NCBI GenBank assembly: GCA_019594195.1
Contig: JAFDTP010000022.1
Span: 1-24,599, forward strand
Direction of reading: 5' to 3'
Source: Thermoplasmata archaeon
Lineage (GTDB): Archaea; Thermoplasmatota; Thermoplasmata; Halarchaeoplasmatales; Halarchaeoplasmataceae
Length of the DNA stretch: 24,599 nucleotides
The number at the start of each line of letters is the position of its first letter. Within the stretch, counting starts at the first letter, position 1. A program made the position numbers and the translations under genes. Below the pieces are notes generated by a model that did not search any database, was not told where the DNA came from, and worked only from the letters and a program-made list of their open reading frames with translations. Positions 16,096 to 22,553 of the stretch are shown in pieces.

Positions 16096-17112
16096 ATGAA
16101 GAAAATAATCCTCCATACGACTTGGTTCGGATCTTTTCTTTTAGATGAGGGTGAAGTTGTAGATATGGAACTTTTCCCCAAGGACGCTGACGTCATATCT
16201 GAAAAGAAGGAATCTAGGGATAGAGGGGAAGTACTCGAGGAAGAGAAGAATCTTGTCGAGAGGAGCGGTGATGATCTGAAGGTGACCGATGAACGATTAT
16301 CTGAATTCGGCGAGGTCGTTGAAGATCATGGTGTGGTCATAAGACCGGACGATCACGGTTTCGAGGAAGACCTCCTTCAGGAGGCTTTGAAGGGTCTAGG
16401 AAGAAAGAAGATAAAAGAATCTATTGATTTTGGAGAGCATCTTGCAAAGGCTGTAGATACTATTCAAGACCTTAATGAGACCATCAATATGAAGATGGAG
16501 AGGTTGAAAGACTGGTATTCACTTTATTTTTCTGAGCTCGAAGATCGAGTTGGTGATGAGGGATATGTGGATCTGATAATAGAATACGGTGATAGAGAAG
16601 AGATAAAGGATGAGATTGGAATTGACGGAGAGCTCACTGGAGGAGAGATCACTGAACAGGAAATCACTCACTTCCGAAATCTAGCTAGATCTATCAGGGA
16701 TGAGAAAGAGATCAAAAATGAACTTGAGACGTATGTTGAGGAGAAGATGAAAGAACACGCTCCAAATATATCTGCACTAACAGGTCCCAAGCTTGGAGGT
16801 GAATTGATAGCGGCTCAGGGTTCATTGGAGGAACTTGCTAAGCAGCCCTCCAGTACTATCCAGGTTCTCGGTGCAGAAAAGTCCTTGTTCAGGCATCTAG
16901 ACAAAGGAACAAAACCACCAAAACATGGCTTGATACTTCAACATCCCTTTATCCATAAAGCTCCTAAATCTATTCGAGGTAAGATAGCTAGGTCATTCGC
17001 TAACAAGATAGCTATCGCCTCTCGAATAGATTATTTTGGAGGGGAATATCGGGGGGATAAGATGAGAGCGGAGTTGGAGAAGAAGATAGAAAAAATAAAA
17101 GAACAAAGCTAG
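16096..17112 (+). CDS. nop5: Nop5 (Nop56/58-family) C/D box sRNP core protein
   Basis: This 338-residue scaffold protein bridges L7Ae-bound C/D guide RNA and fibrillarin for 2'-O-methylation of rRNA and tRNA. It has an N-terminal fibrillarin-binding domain (about 1-110), a coiled coil (about 115-240) and the Nop RNA-binding domain with APNISALTGPKLGGELIAAQ (about 223-242), SLEELAKQPSSTIQVLGAEK and HGLILQHPFI. It is at the short end of the family (usually about 370-420), lacking a long Lys-rich tail. In most archaea fibrillarin (flpA) follows directly; here the next gene converges from the other strand 9 bp on, so the partner must be elsewhere. Confidence 0.95.
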   Translation: MKKIILHTTWFGSFLLDEGEVVDMELFPKDADVISEKKESRDRGEVLEEEKNLVERSGDDLKVTDERLSEFGEVVEDHGVVIRPDDHGFEEDLLQEALKGLGRKKIKESIDFGEHLAKAVDTIQDLNETINMKMERLKDWYSLYFSELEDRVGDEGYVDLIIEYGDREEIKDEIGIDGELTGGEITEQEITHFRNLARSIRDEKEIKNELETYVEEKMKEHAPNISALTGPKLGGELIAAQGSLEELAKQPSSTIQVLGAEKSLFRHLDKGTKPPKHGLILQHPFIHKAPKSIRGKIARSFANKIAIASRIDYFGGEYRGDKMRAELEKKIEKIKEQS

Positions 17113-17121
17113 GATATCCGA

Positions 17122-17595
17122 TCATCTTTCTTCATCATCAAGACCAGAGCTAGCGGTATTCAGAACTGATTTAAGTTTTCCTTCCAACACATTAACTCTA
17201 GATTTAAGTTCAGCATTCTCTTTTTTGAGTTCCTCGAATCTTCTCCTGAGCATCGAGTCTGGACCTTCACTAACGTGATCATTTTGATCGGTCGATGAGT
17301 TAATGGTCTCTAAATCATGGCCTTTTAGGTAGTGAGCTACTTTGATCTGCACTTCCACCAAGTTGTTCTTCTCTATAGCATAATAAACGCTCTTTTTACC
17401 TATATTTATCAGGTTTTTATGCAGTTCGTTGTCCCTTGTTACCATTATGTCGTCTTCGTCCATCTTATCTACGAGCTCAAAGTCCAAGATCCCCTTGTAT
17501 TCTTCATCAACATCTAATACCTCTCTACAGTCCTGTAGATCCTTTATTTCTTCCTTGACATCGGCTGGGAGATTTTCGTCGAGTATTATGCGCAT
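17122..17595 (-). CDS. PIN-like (DUF5615-type) domain protein with C-terminal coiled coil
   Basis: This is a 157-residue protein. Residues 1-90 look like a short PIN-like/Mut7-C-type nuclease domain: opening MRIILDENLPADVKEEI with Asp6/Glu7, and DDIMVTRDNELHKNL (about 53-67) carrying further acidic residues. Such domains are often the toxin or RNase half of a toxin-antitoxin pair, but no antitoxin gene is adjacent. Residues about 115-145 form a coiled coil (RRRFEELKKENAELKSRV), not usual for DUF5615 toxins. That favours a host RNA-processing or scaffold role. A TATA-like ATATATTT (about 17619-17630) lies about 27 nt upstream. It converges on nop5 with 9 bp between stops. Confidence 0.65.
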   Translation of the reverse strand: MRIILDENLPADVKEEIKDLQDCREVLDVDEEYKGILDFELVDKMDEDDIMVTRDNELHKNLINIGKKSVYYAIEKNNLVEVQIKVAHYLKGHDLETINSSTDQNDHVSEGPDSMLRRRFEELKKENAELKSRVNVLEGKLKSVLNTASSGLDDEER

Positions 17596-17718
17596 AGAGA
17601 GAGATTTTCACGGCGCGTAAATATATTTTATTGTAAAACTGCAGCAAGATGCTTTGGTGAGTATCATGAGGAAAAGTTTATAAGAACAGATAATTATTAT
17701 TATTTCAGGTGAAAGAAG

Positions 17719-17886
17719 ATGGTAGTAAAGATAGATGAAGATACCTGCATAGCTTGCGGTATGTGTGAGGAGGAGTGCCCAGTAGATGCGATGACCGTCG
17801 ATGACGTTGCAAAAGTCGATGCGGACAAGTGTGAAGACATAGGCAAATGCGTAGAAGTCTGTCCTGTAGATGCTCTGTCGCTCTGA
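17719..17886 (+). CDS. Ferredoxin paralogue 1, seven cysteines, probable [4Fe-4S] + [3Fe-4S]
   Basis: This is a 55-residue bacterial-type ferredoxin. Site I is CIACGMCEEECP (Cys10/13/16/20). Site II reads CEDIGKCVEVCP: Cys38, Cys44 and Cys48 are present, but the middle ligand (position 41) is Ile. In the standard scheme cluster II uses Cys20/38/41/44, so this protein should hold a [3Fe-4S] there, or a labile cluster. AGGTGA six nt before the ATG is the ribosome site, and TTTATAAG (17677-17684) is the TATA box, giving a short leader of about 13 nt. The downstream paralogue is 56% identical or more by eye and retains all eight cysteines. It probably serves as electron carrier for oxidoreductases elsewhere. 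Confidence 0.92.
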   Translation: MVVKIDEDTCIACGMCEEECPVDAMTVDDVAKVDADKCEDIGKCVEVCPVDALSL

Positions 17887-17940
17887 AATTAAAGAGCAAA
17901 ATATTTATATTGGCCACTACTGCAAAAGTACCGTGATATG

Positions 17941-18108
17941 ATGGTAGTAAAGGTAGACGAAGATGCTTGCGTAGCCTGTGCTCAGTGCGAAGAAGAATGT
18001 CCTGTTGACGCTTTTACCGTTGAGGAAGTAGCAGTAGTGGACGAAGACACGTGTATCGACTGCGGCAACTGCGTCGACGTTTGTCCGGTCGATGCATTGA
18101 GCCTATAA
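17941..18108 (+). CDS. Ferredoxin paralogue 2, 2[4Fe-4S]
   Basis: This is a 55-residue ferredoxin with both complete motifs, CVACAQCEEECP (Cys10/13/16/20) and CIDCGNCVDVCP (Cys38/41/44/48), so two [4Fe-4S] clusters are expected. It is the same length as the upstream copy and identical at the start (MVVK) and at the end (PVDALSL), so the pair arose by tandem duplication. Its own TATA box (TTTATATT, 17904-17911) lies between the two genes. The two can therefore be expressed independently. An in-frame ATG at 17938 would add one Met. Its stop is 7 bp from the stop of the converging dCMP deaminase gene. Confidence 0.93.
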   Translation: MVVKVDEDACVACAQCEEECPVDAFTVEEVAVVDEDTCIDCGNCVDVCPVDALSL

Positions 18109-18115
18109 AAATCAT

Positions 18116-18727
18116 TTATTTTTCTTTTTCTTTTAGGTATTTTACTATCGTTTCCTGCATATCTTTTTTATCGCCATCGAACTTTGTCACTTCTATATCG
18201 CTCTGTTTCAACATGTTCTCTGAAAGCGAGTCTTTATAATCTCCACCATAGACAATCTCTTTTATCTCCGCGTTTATCAGCATCTTACCGCATACGACGC
18301 AGGGATAGGTGGTGCAGTAAAGAGTACTTCCTTTTATGCTGGCCCCTGAGACAGCAGCCTGGATTATAGCGTTCTGCTCCGCGTGGACCGCGCGGCAGAG
18401 TTCGTGTCTTCTCCCCGATTTTACACCTTCGCCCTTGTTCGGGAAGAAATCTATCTCTTCCATCATCTTGTCCTTATCGACGTCCTCGTTCTTTTTGTAT
18501 TCCTCGAGAAAGATATCGAGGTACGGCGGATGGATGTCGCCTCTTCTCATACATCCTCCCAGTTCTTCACAGTGAGAGAGTCCTTTCGGCGCTCCATTGT
18601 ATCCCGTGCTGAGGACCTGCTTGTTTTTCACCATCACTGCACCCACTTTTCTAGAGAGGCATGTAGATCTTTCAGAAACGAGATGGGCCATAGCCATGAA
18701 ATACTCGTCGATTGTTGGTCTGTTCAT
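18116..18727 (-). CDS. Deoxycytidylate (dCMP) deaminase family protein with a large insertion
   Basis: This is a 203-residue zinc deaminase (dCMP to dUMP for dTTP supply; ComEB-like family). The N-terminal RPTIDEYFMAMAHLVSERST and VGAVMVKNKQVLSTGYNGAP are typical. Zinc and catalytic residues are His115 and Glu117 in CRAVHAEQNAI and Cys143/Cys146 in TTYPCVVCGKML. Between HCEELGGCMRRG and RRHELCRAVHAEQ there is an insertion of roughly 35 residues (about 63-105) beyond the short loop of most relatives. It contains an acidic, helical segment (FLEEYKKNEDVDKDKMMEE). A TATA-like stretch at 18751-18764 lies about 28 nt upstream, implying a leaderless transcript. Confidence 0.9.
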   Translation of the reverse strand: MNRPTIDEYFMAMAHLVSERSTCLSRKVGAVMVKNKQVLSTGYNGAPKGLSHCEELGGCMRRGDIHPPYLDIFLEEYKKNEDVDKDKMMEEIDFFPNKGEGVKSGRRHELCRAVHAEQNAIIQAAVSGASIKGSTLYCTTYPCVVCGKMLINAEIKEIVYGGDYKDSLSENMLKQSDIEVTKFDGDKKDMQETIVKYLKEKEK

Positions 18728-18834
18728 TTAAATCTGTGTATGCCCCCCATCTATTTTATTTTTTCTGAATCGCTACTTTTTTCAGTAGGTATCGGAACAT
18801 TTTTTTAGATTGTAACGCTTGTGAAAATGGGTTG

Positions 18835-19182
18835 ATGATTTTGACTGAGAAAAAGGTGATATTTCATCTCCATGATGAGGAAAAAGCTGTTACTGCTATA
18901 TCTAATGTTATAAATCTGATAAAATATCTCGGTGAAGAAAATACTGAGATCGAGTTGTTGATGAACGGCGACGGCGTCAATATGATGTTGAAAGGCAGCG
19001 AACATGAACGGAAATTGGATTATCTGTTGGAAAAGGGTGTGAAATTCTCCGTTTGTTCCAACAGCTTATCTGCACTAGATTTCTCGGAAGACGAGATTTT
19101 AGATTTGGCTGAGATAGTGCCTTCTGGGGTTGGAGAGCTGGTTGAAAAGCAGGATGAAGGCTGGAATTATATAAAGGTGTGA
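18835..19182 (+). CDS. DsrE/DsrF-like sulfur-relay family protein
   Basis: This is a 115-residue small alpha/beta protein of the DsrE-like superfamily. Its opening VIFHLHDEEKAVTAISNVIN, the central LLMNGDGVNMML stretch, and KGVKFSVCSNSLSA with Cys74 match the family, where a Cys at this position carries persulfide in characterised members. It ends with the GVGELVEKQDEGWNYIKV tail typical of DsrE-like proteins. A TTG at 18832 is in frame just before the ATG at 18835; I use the ATG. Only 3 bp separate its stop from the SoxB-like gene, so the two are almost certainly co-expressed. Confidence 0.82.
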   Translation: MILTEKKVIFHLHDEEKAVTAISNVINLIKYLGEENTEIELLMNGDGVNMMLKGSEHERKLDYLLEKGVKFSVCSNSLSALDFSEDEILDLAEIVPSGVGELVEKQDEGWNYIKV

Positions 19183-19185
19183 AGT

Positions 19186-20634
19186 ATGTCGGAAGAAAAA
19201 GATCTCACCATACTGCAGATGAACGACAGTCACGCATATCTAGACCTGCATGACGAGTATATTTGGGAGGATGGGGAAAAGAAGTACAAGAAGCTAGGCG
19301 GCTACGGCAGGATAACTACCTATTTCAAAAGGGTGAGAGAGGAGAATCCTAGAGGAGTCATAACCCTTGACAACGGAGATACTATCCACGGAACTCTTCC
19401 TGTAGTTGATAGTGAAGGAGAAGCTATGGTGCCTATATTGAACAGGATTGGATTCGATGCTTGGACCGCACATTGGGACTTTGTCTACGGTCCCGATCAT
19501 TTGAATTCTATCGCTGAGAAGTTGGACTATCCGCTTTTGGCTATCAATTGCTACTATGAAGATAGCGATGAATTGGTTTTTGACCCGTATAAGGTGGTGG
19601 AGAGAAAGGATGTGCGGATCGGTCTGATAGGTATCGCCGCGACTATAGTGGACAAGACCATGCCTGATCATTTCAGTGAAGGTATCTATTTTACTCTAGG
19701 TAAGGAAGAGCTGCCTAGATATATACGAGAACTAAAAGAAGAAAAAGAAGTTGATCTGGTCGTGCTTTTCGCACATTTAGGATATCCACAGGAGTTGGAG
19801 TTGGTCAAAGAGATAGACGGGGTAGACGTTTTGATCAGCGGACATACTCACAACAGGGTCTATGAACCTGTTAAGGTGAACGGAACACTGGTCATTCAGT
19901 CGGGCTGTCACGGTTCATTTATAGGTAGATTGGATTTGAGAGTTGAAGATGGTTCTATAGAAGGATATGAACACGAATTGGTGAAGATAAATGAAGATAT
20001 AGAACCTGATGATGAGGTACAGGCATCGGTAGAAGATGCTAAAGAACCATACAGGGATATGTTGGAAAAAGTCGTAGGTGAGACGGAGATAGGCTTGGCT
20101 AGAGATAGAGTTCTGGAGACCACGATGGACAATTTACTTTTGAAGGCTATGATCGAGGCGAGTGGAGCGGAGATGGCATTTTCCAATGGCTGGCGTTATG
20201 GTTCTCCTATACCTCCTGGCGACGTGACTGTTGAAGATCTATGGCGGATTATACCTGTGAATCCACCCGTATCTAAGTGCGAGATGACCGGTCAAGAGGT
20301 CTGGGATATGATAGAAGAGGATCTCGAACTGACCTTTTCGAGAAATCCTTATCATCAGATGGGGGGTTATGTGAAGCGGTGTTATGGCTTGAACGTGTAT
20401 TTCAAAGTCGAGAATCCTAGAGGTAAGAGGATACAGGAGTTTTTCGTTGGAGATGAGAGATTACATAAAGATAAGACCTACGAGGTGAGTTTTGTGACCA
20501 CGCAGGGCGTTCCTGCGAAGTACGGGAAAAATAGAAGAGAGATGGATATTTCTGCGGTACAGGCTTTGAGAGACTATCTGGAAAAAAACACCCCAGTCAA
20601 ACCGGAATTGAATGGAACGATGGTCCCGATTTGA
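19186..20634 (+). CDS. SoxB-like / 5'-nucleotidase-family metallophosphoesterase (cytoplasmic)
   Basis: This is a 482-residue protein of the UshA/SoxB family. Metal sites of the calcineurin-like domain include Asn13-Asp14-His16 (MNDSHAYLD), Asp62/Asp65 (TLDNGDTIHG) and SGHTHNRVYEP. Where 5'-nucleotidases have GNHEFD, this protein has TAHWDFVYG (residues 94-102), close to the AHWEF of SoxB thiosulfohydrolases. The C-terminal substrate domain includes MAFSNGWRYGSPIPPGDVT, also close to SoxB's FRWG block. There is no signal peptide, unlike periplasmic SoxB or UshA, so it acts in the cytoplasm. Linkage to a DsrE-like gene favours cleavage of a sulfur ester or sulfate from a carrier, but a nucleotidase role remains possible. 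Confidence 0.82.
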   Translation: MSEEKDLTILQMNDSHAYLDLHDEYIWEDGEKKYKKLGGYGRITTYFKRVREENPRGVITLDNGDTIHGTLPVVDSEGEAMVPILNRIGFDAWTAHWDFVYGPDHLNSIAEKLDYPLLAINCYYEDSDELVFDPYKVVERKDVRIGLIGIAATIVDKTMPDHFSEGIYFTLGKEELPRYIRELKEEKEVDLVVLFAHLGYPQELELVKEIDGVDVLISGHTHNRVYEPVKVNGTLVIQSGCHGSFIGRLDLRVEDGSIEGYEHELVKINEDIEPDDEVQASVEDAKEPYRDMLEKVVGETEIGLARDRVLETTMDNLLLKAMIEASGAEMAFSNGWRYGSPIPPGDVTVEDLWRIIPVNPPVSKCEMTGQEVWDMIEEDLELTFSRNPYHQMGGYVKRCYGLNVYFKVENPRGKRIQEFFVGDERLHKDKTYEVSFVTTQGVPAKYGKNRREMDISAVQALRDYLEKNTPVKPELNGTMVPI

Positions 20635-20730
20635 AGCCGTGAACTATAATCACTTATGATCGTTGGAGAGAATATATGATCCTGATTTAAGATGTGTTAT
20701 CGCATCATTAGAGTCCATGTTCAAGGCGGT

Positions 20731-20928
20731 TCATCCCAATAAGTTATCGAGTTCACTTTTCACAGTACCTCTGACTGACTTTCTCAGATTTCTTGTTCCA
20801 CAGCGTGGGCAATCTGTTTCTTCTCTACTCTTTCCTCTTTCGATTTTGACTTCTCCGTGAAAAGAACAATTGGAACAACTGACCTCCTCAACATATACGT
20901 CATTTCTATCTTCAGCAGATTCTTCCAT
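20731..20928 (-). CDS. Small zinc-ribbon protein, function unknown
   Basis: This is a 65-residue protein with one zinc ribbon: CSNC at residues 18-21 and CPRCG at 40-44. A basic C-terminal stretch (RNLRKSVRGTVKSELDN) follows. Small ribbons like this in archaea bind nucleic acid, ribosomes or RNA polymerase, but no family is identified. TTTATATA on the minus strand (20952-20959) is centred 27-28 nt before the ATG, a clean leaderless promoter that supports a real gene. The 20635-20730 gap behind it shows nothing else. Confidence 0.7.
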   Translation of the reverse strand: MEESAEDRNDVYVEEVSCSNCSFHGEVKIERGKSREETDCPRCGTRNLRKSVRGTVKSELDNLLG

Positions 20929-20951
20929 GGTTACATAAATATAACTTAGAA

Positions 20952-20959
20952 TATATAAA
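20952..20959 (-). promoter_or_regulatory. TATA box of the small zinc-ribbon gene
   Basis: A consensus TTTATATA on the minus strand is centred 27-28 nt before the ATG at 20928, with no ribosome site between, so the mRNA should be leaderless. Confidence 0.55.
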
Positions 20960-21022
20960 AATTGGTTAGTTTATCTTCGCTACGAAGATATCTACTGACA
21001 TTCTTTAAAAAGGAAGAAAGAG

Positions 21023-21117
21023 TGGACCAGCGGGGACTCGAACCCCGGGCCTCCACCATTTCAGCGAAAATTTATTGCGTTGCCAAGGTGGCGATCTTCC
21101 AACTGATCTACTGGCCC
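21023..21117 (-). tRNA. tRNA-Ala (anticodon GGC), with a 22-nt intron
   Basis: On the minus strand the acceptor stem GGGCCAG/CTGGTCC carries the G3-U70 pair that defines alanine identity, with A73. The D arm is GATC/GATC and the anticodon stem is CCACC/GGTGG. The loop TTGGCA-T gives GGC at 34-36 (21082-21084). The T arm is CGGGG/CCCCG with loop TTCGAGT. CCA is not encoded. Removing 21059-21080 leaves a standard 73-nt tRNA. Read without the intron shift, a Pro TGG anticodon would need C at position 37, so Ala is preferred. No TATA box lies close upstream: that region is occupied by the repeat array at 21107-21259, and the nearest plausible box is at about 21290-21298. Confidence 0.93.
21059..21080 (-). 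other. Archaeal tRNA intron after position 37
   Basis: The anticodon stem strands CCACC and GGTGG are separated by 29 nt; 22 nt remain after a 7-nt loop is taken out. Position 37/38 is the canonical archaeal site, to be cut by the bulge-helix-bulge endonuclease. The exact bulge-helix-bulge pairing was not verified. Confidence 0.8.
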
Positions 21118-21259
21118 TGAACGAGCTTTTTGCGAGTGAAGGGTCAGTCGAAAGTAGTAATGTTCGATTACTAACGTATCTACTGGCCCTGAACGAGCTT
21201 TTTGCGAGTGAAGGGTCAGTCGAAAGTAGTAATGTTCGATTACCAGAGTCGACTGGTCC
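21106..21259. repeat. Tandem 72-bp repeats at the 5' end of tRNA-Ala, each unit a compound hairpin containing the tRNA 5' end
   Basis: Two 66-bp stretches, 21106-21171 and 21178-21243, are identical and are separated by a 6-bp spacer (TAACGT); a diverged third copy of the tRNA-end arm is at 21249-21259. On the plus strand two hairpin units appear. Unit 1 is 21141-21189: arm GGGTCAGTCGA pairs with TCTACTGGCCC (9 Watson-Crick, one G-U, one mismatch), enclosing GTAAT-GTTCG-ATTAC. Unit 2 is 21213-21259: the same left arm pairs with TCGACTGGTCC at all 11 positions (9 Watson-Crick, two G-U). Each right arm repeats tRNA-Ala nucleotides 1-11 (21107-21117, antisense). Units are joined by 23 bp containing AGCTTTTTG. 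Confidence 0.85.
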
Positions 21260-21398
21260 TTTGAGCAGATAACAGATAGAAATAACTCCCATAAAAAGCT
21301 TGCGAAACACCCCCTCTAATCTCGTCTAGTCCTCCTAGCGCGTAACTATTTTATACCCGACACGATTTACGACCTAATTGTGTATAGAGGTATCAATC

Positions 21399-22496
21399 AT
21401 GAAACTCCAAGAGTATCAGGCGGCGGAAATTTTTGAAGATTATGGTATCCCAGTTGCAGACAGCTATCTGATAGAGGAGCCGGAAGAGATAAAAGACGTT
21501 GAGAAACCCGTAGTTCTCAAATCTCAAGTGACTGTTGGGAAGAGGGGTAAAGCGGGTGGTATCCTCTTTGCTGAAGATAGAGATGAGGCCATCGAAAAAT
21601 CTAAAGAACTTTTCGGCAAAGAGATAAGAGGATTAGAAGTCGAAAAGGTACTTGTTGCCGAGCAGGCTGAGATAGAAGACGAATATTATGTGGGGATGGT
21701 GATGGACAGGGAGAACAAAAGACCTACACTTATCATGAGCACTGAAGGCGGTATGAACATAGAAGAGGTCGCTGAGGAACATCCGGATAAAATAGCTAAG
21801 AAGCCGATAGATCCCGTCATGGGTCTGAGAGGATATGAAGCACTTTATCTCGCCGACTCTATAGGTTTGGAAGGTGACGAACTTTCTAGCATGGCGAAGA
21901 TAGCTAAAAAACTTGCCCAGGCATTTAATGATTATGACTCTGAACTCGCCGAGATAAACCCACTCGTTTCAACACCCGATGGGCTTCTAGCTATAGATGC
22001 GGTTTTCAACATGGACGACAACGCACTGTACAGGCAGGATTTTGAGAAAGCTGAGAGTAAGCTAGTGACTGAAAGGGAAAAGAAAGCAAGAGAATATGAT
22101 CTCGCTTATGTCGACCTAGAAGGAGATATCGGCATAGTCGGCTGTGGTGCTGGACTGGTCATGGCAACTCTTGATTCGGTTGCTGAATTTGGAGGTGAAC
22201 CTGCATGCTTTTTGGATCTAGGCGGAGGTGCAGATGCTGAAGATACTAAACATGCTTTGGAGATAATCGATATGAAAGAAGGTGTGAATTCCATATATTT
22301 GAATATCTTCGGCGGCATAACACAGTGTGATAAGATCGCTCAGGGTATCATCGACTATGATCCTGATAAGCCTACCGTAGTTAGGATGTTAGGGACCAAT
22401 GAGGAAAAGGCCAAGAAGATGCTCAAAGACGCAGGCTATGACATCGTCGACGGCATGGACGAAGGTGCTGAAAAGGCGGTAAAGATAAAAGAGTAA
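21399..22496 (+). CDS. sucC: Succinate-CoA ligase (ADP-forming), beta subunit
   Basis: This is a 365-residue ATP-grasp beta subunit partnering the SucD encoded at 5807-6676. The start MKLQEYQAAEIFEDYGIPVA is the family's classical N-terminus. An upstream in-frame ATG at 21378 is rejected because GAGGTATC sits properly before 21399. Family blocks: VVLKSQVTVGKRGKAGG (nucleotide domain), EINPLVSTPDGLLAIDAVFN (metal/ATP site), then the CoA-ligase domain with GCGAGLVMATLD, DLGGGAD and NIFGGITQCDKIAQGI. TTTTATAC at about 21349-21356 is a candidate TATA. The gene stands alone, without sucD. Confidence 0.97.
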   Translation: MKLQEYQAAEIFEDYGIPVADSYLIEEPEEIKDVEKPVVLKSQVTVGKRGKAGGILFAEDRDEAIEKSKELFGKEIRGLEVEKVLVAEQAEIEDEYYVGMVMDRENKRPTLIMSTEGGMNIEEVAEEHPDKIAKKPIDPVMGLRGYEALYLADSIGLEGDELSSMAKIAKKLAQAFNDYDSELAEINPLVSTPDGLLAIDAVFNMDDNALYRQDFEKAESKLVTEREKKAREYDLAYVDLEGDIGIVGCGAGLVMATLDSVAEFGGEPACFLDLGGGADAEDTKHALEIIDMKEGVNSIYLNIFGGITQCDKIAQGIIDYDPDKPTVVRMLGTNEEKAKKMLKDAGYDIVDGMDEGAEKAVKIKE

Positions 22497-22524
22497 GAAC
22501 TTTCCATTCTCCGAGCCGGAACTG

Positions 22525-22532
22525 TTTTAAAT
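22525..22532 (+). promoter_or_regulatory. TATA box of trmO-folD
   Basis: TTTTAAAT is centred 25-26 nt before the trmO ATG (22554), the spacing of a leaderless archaeal transcript. Confidence 0.5.
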
Positions 22533-22553
22533 TCTCTTTTCTTTTCATATATT

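Noticed and set aside
17122..17595. Toxin-antitoxin pair with the PIN-like protein
   Set aside because: No small antitoxin gene is adjacent; the neighbours are nop5 (convergent) and ferredoxin genes, and the protein carries a coiled coil atypical of such toxins.
21106..21259. CRISPR array
   Set aside because: Repeat units of 66 bp are separated by only 6 bp, overlap a tRNA gene and have just two copies; there are no 30-40-bp unique spacers and no cas genes.
21005..21310. Open frame across tRNA-Ala and its repeats
   Set aside because: It translates the tRNA and repeats (the product repeats the same stretch twice), so it is not a gene.
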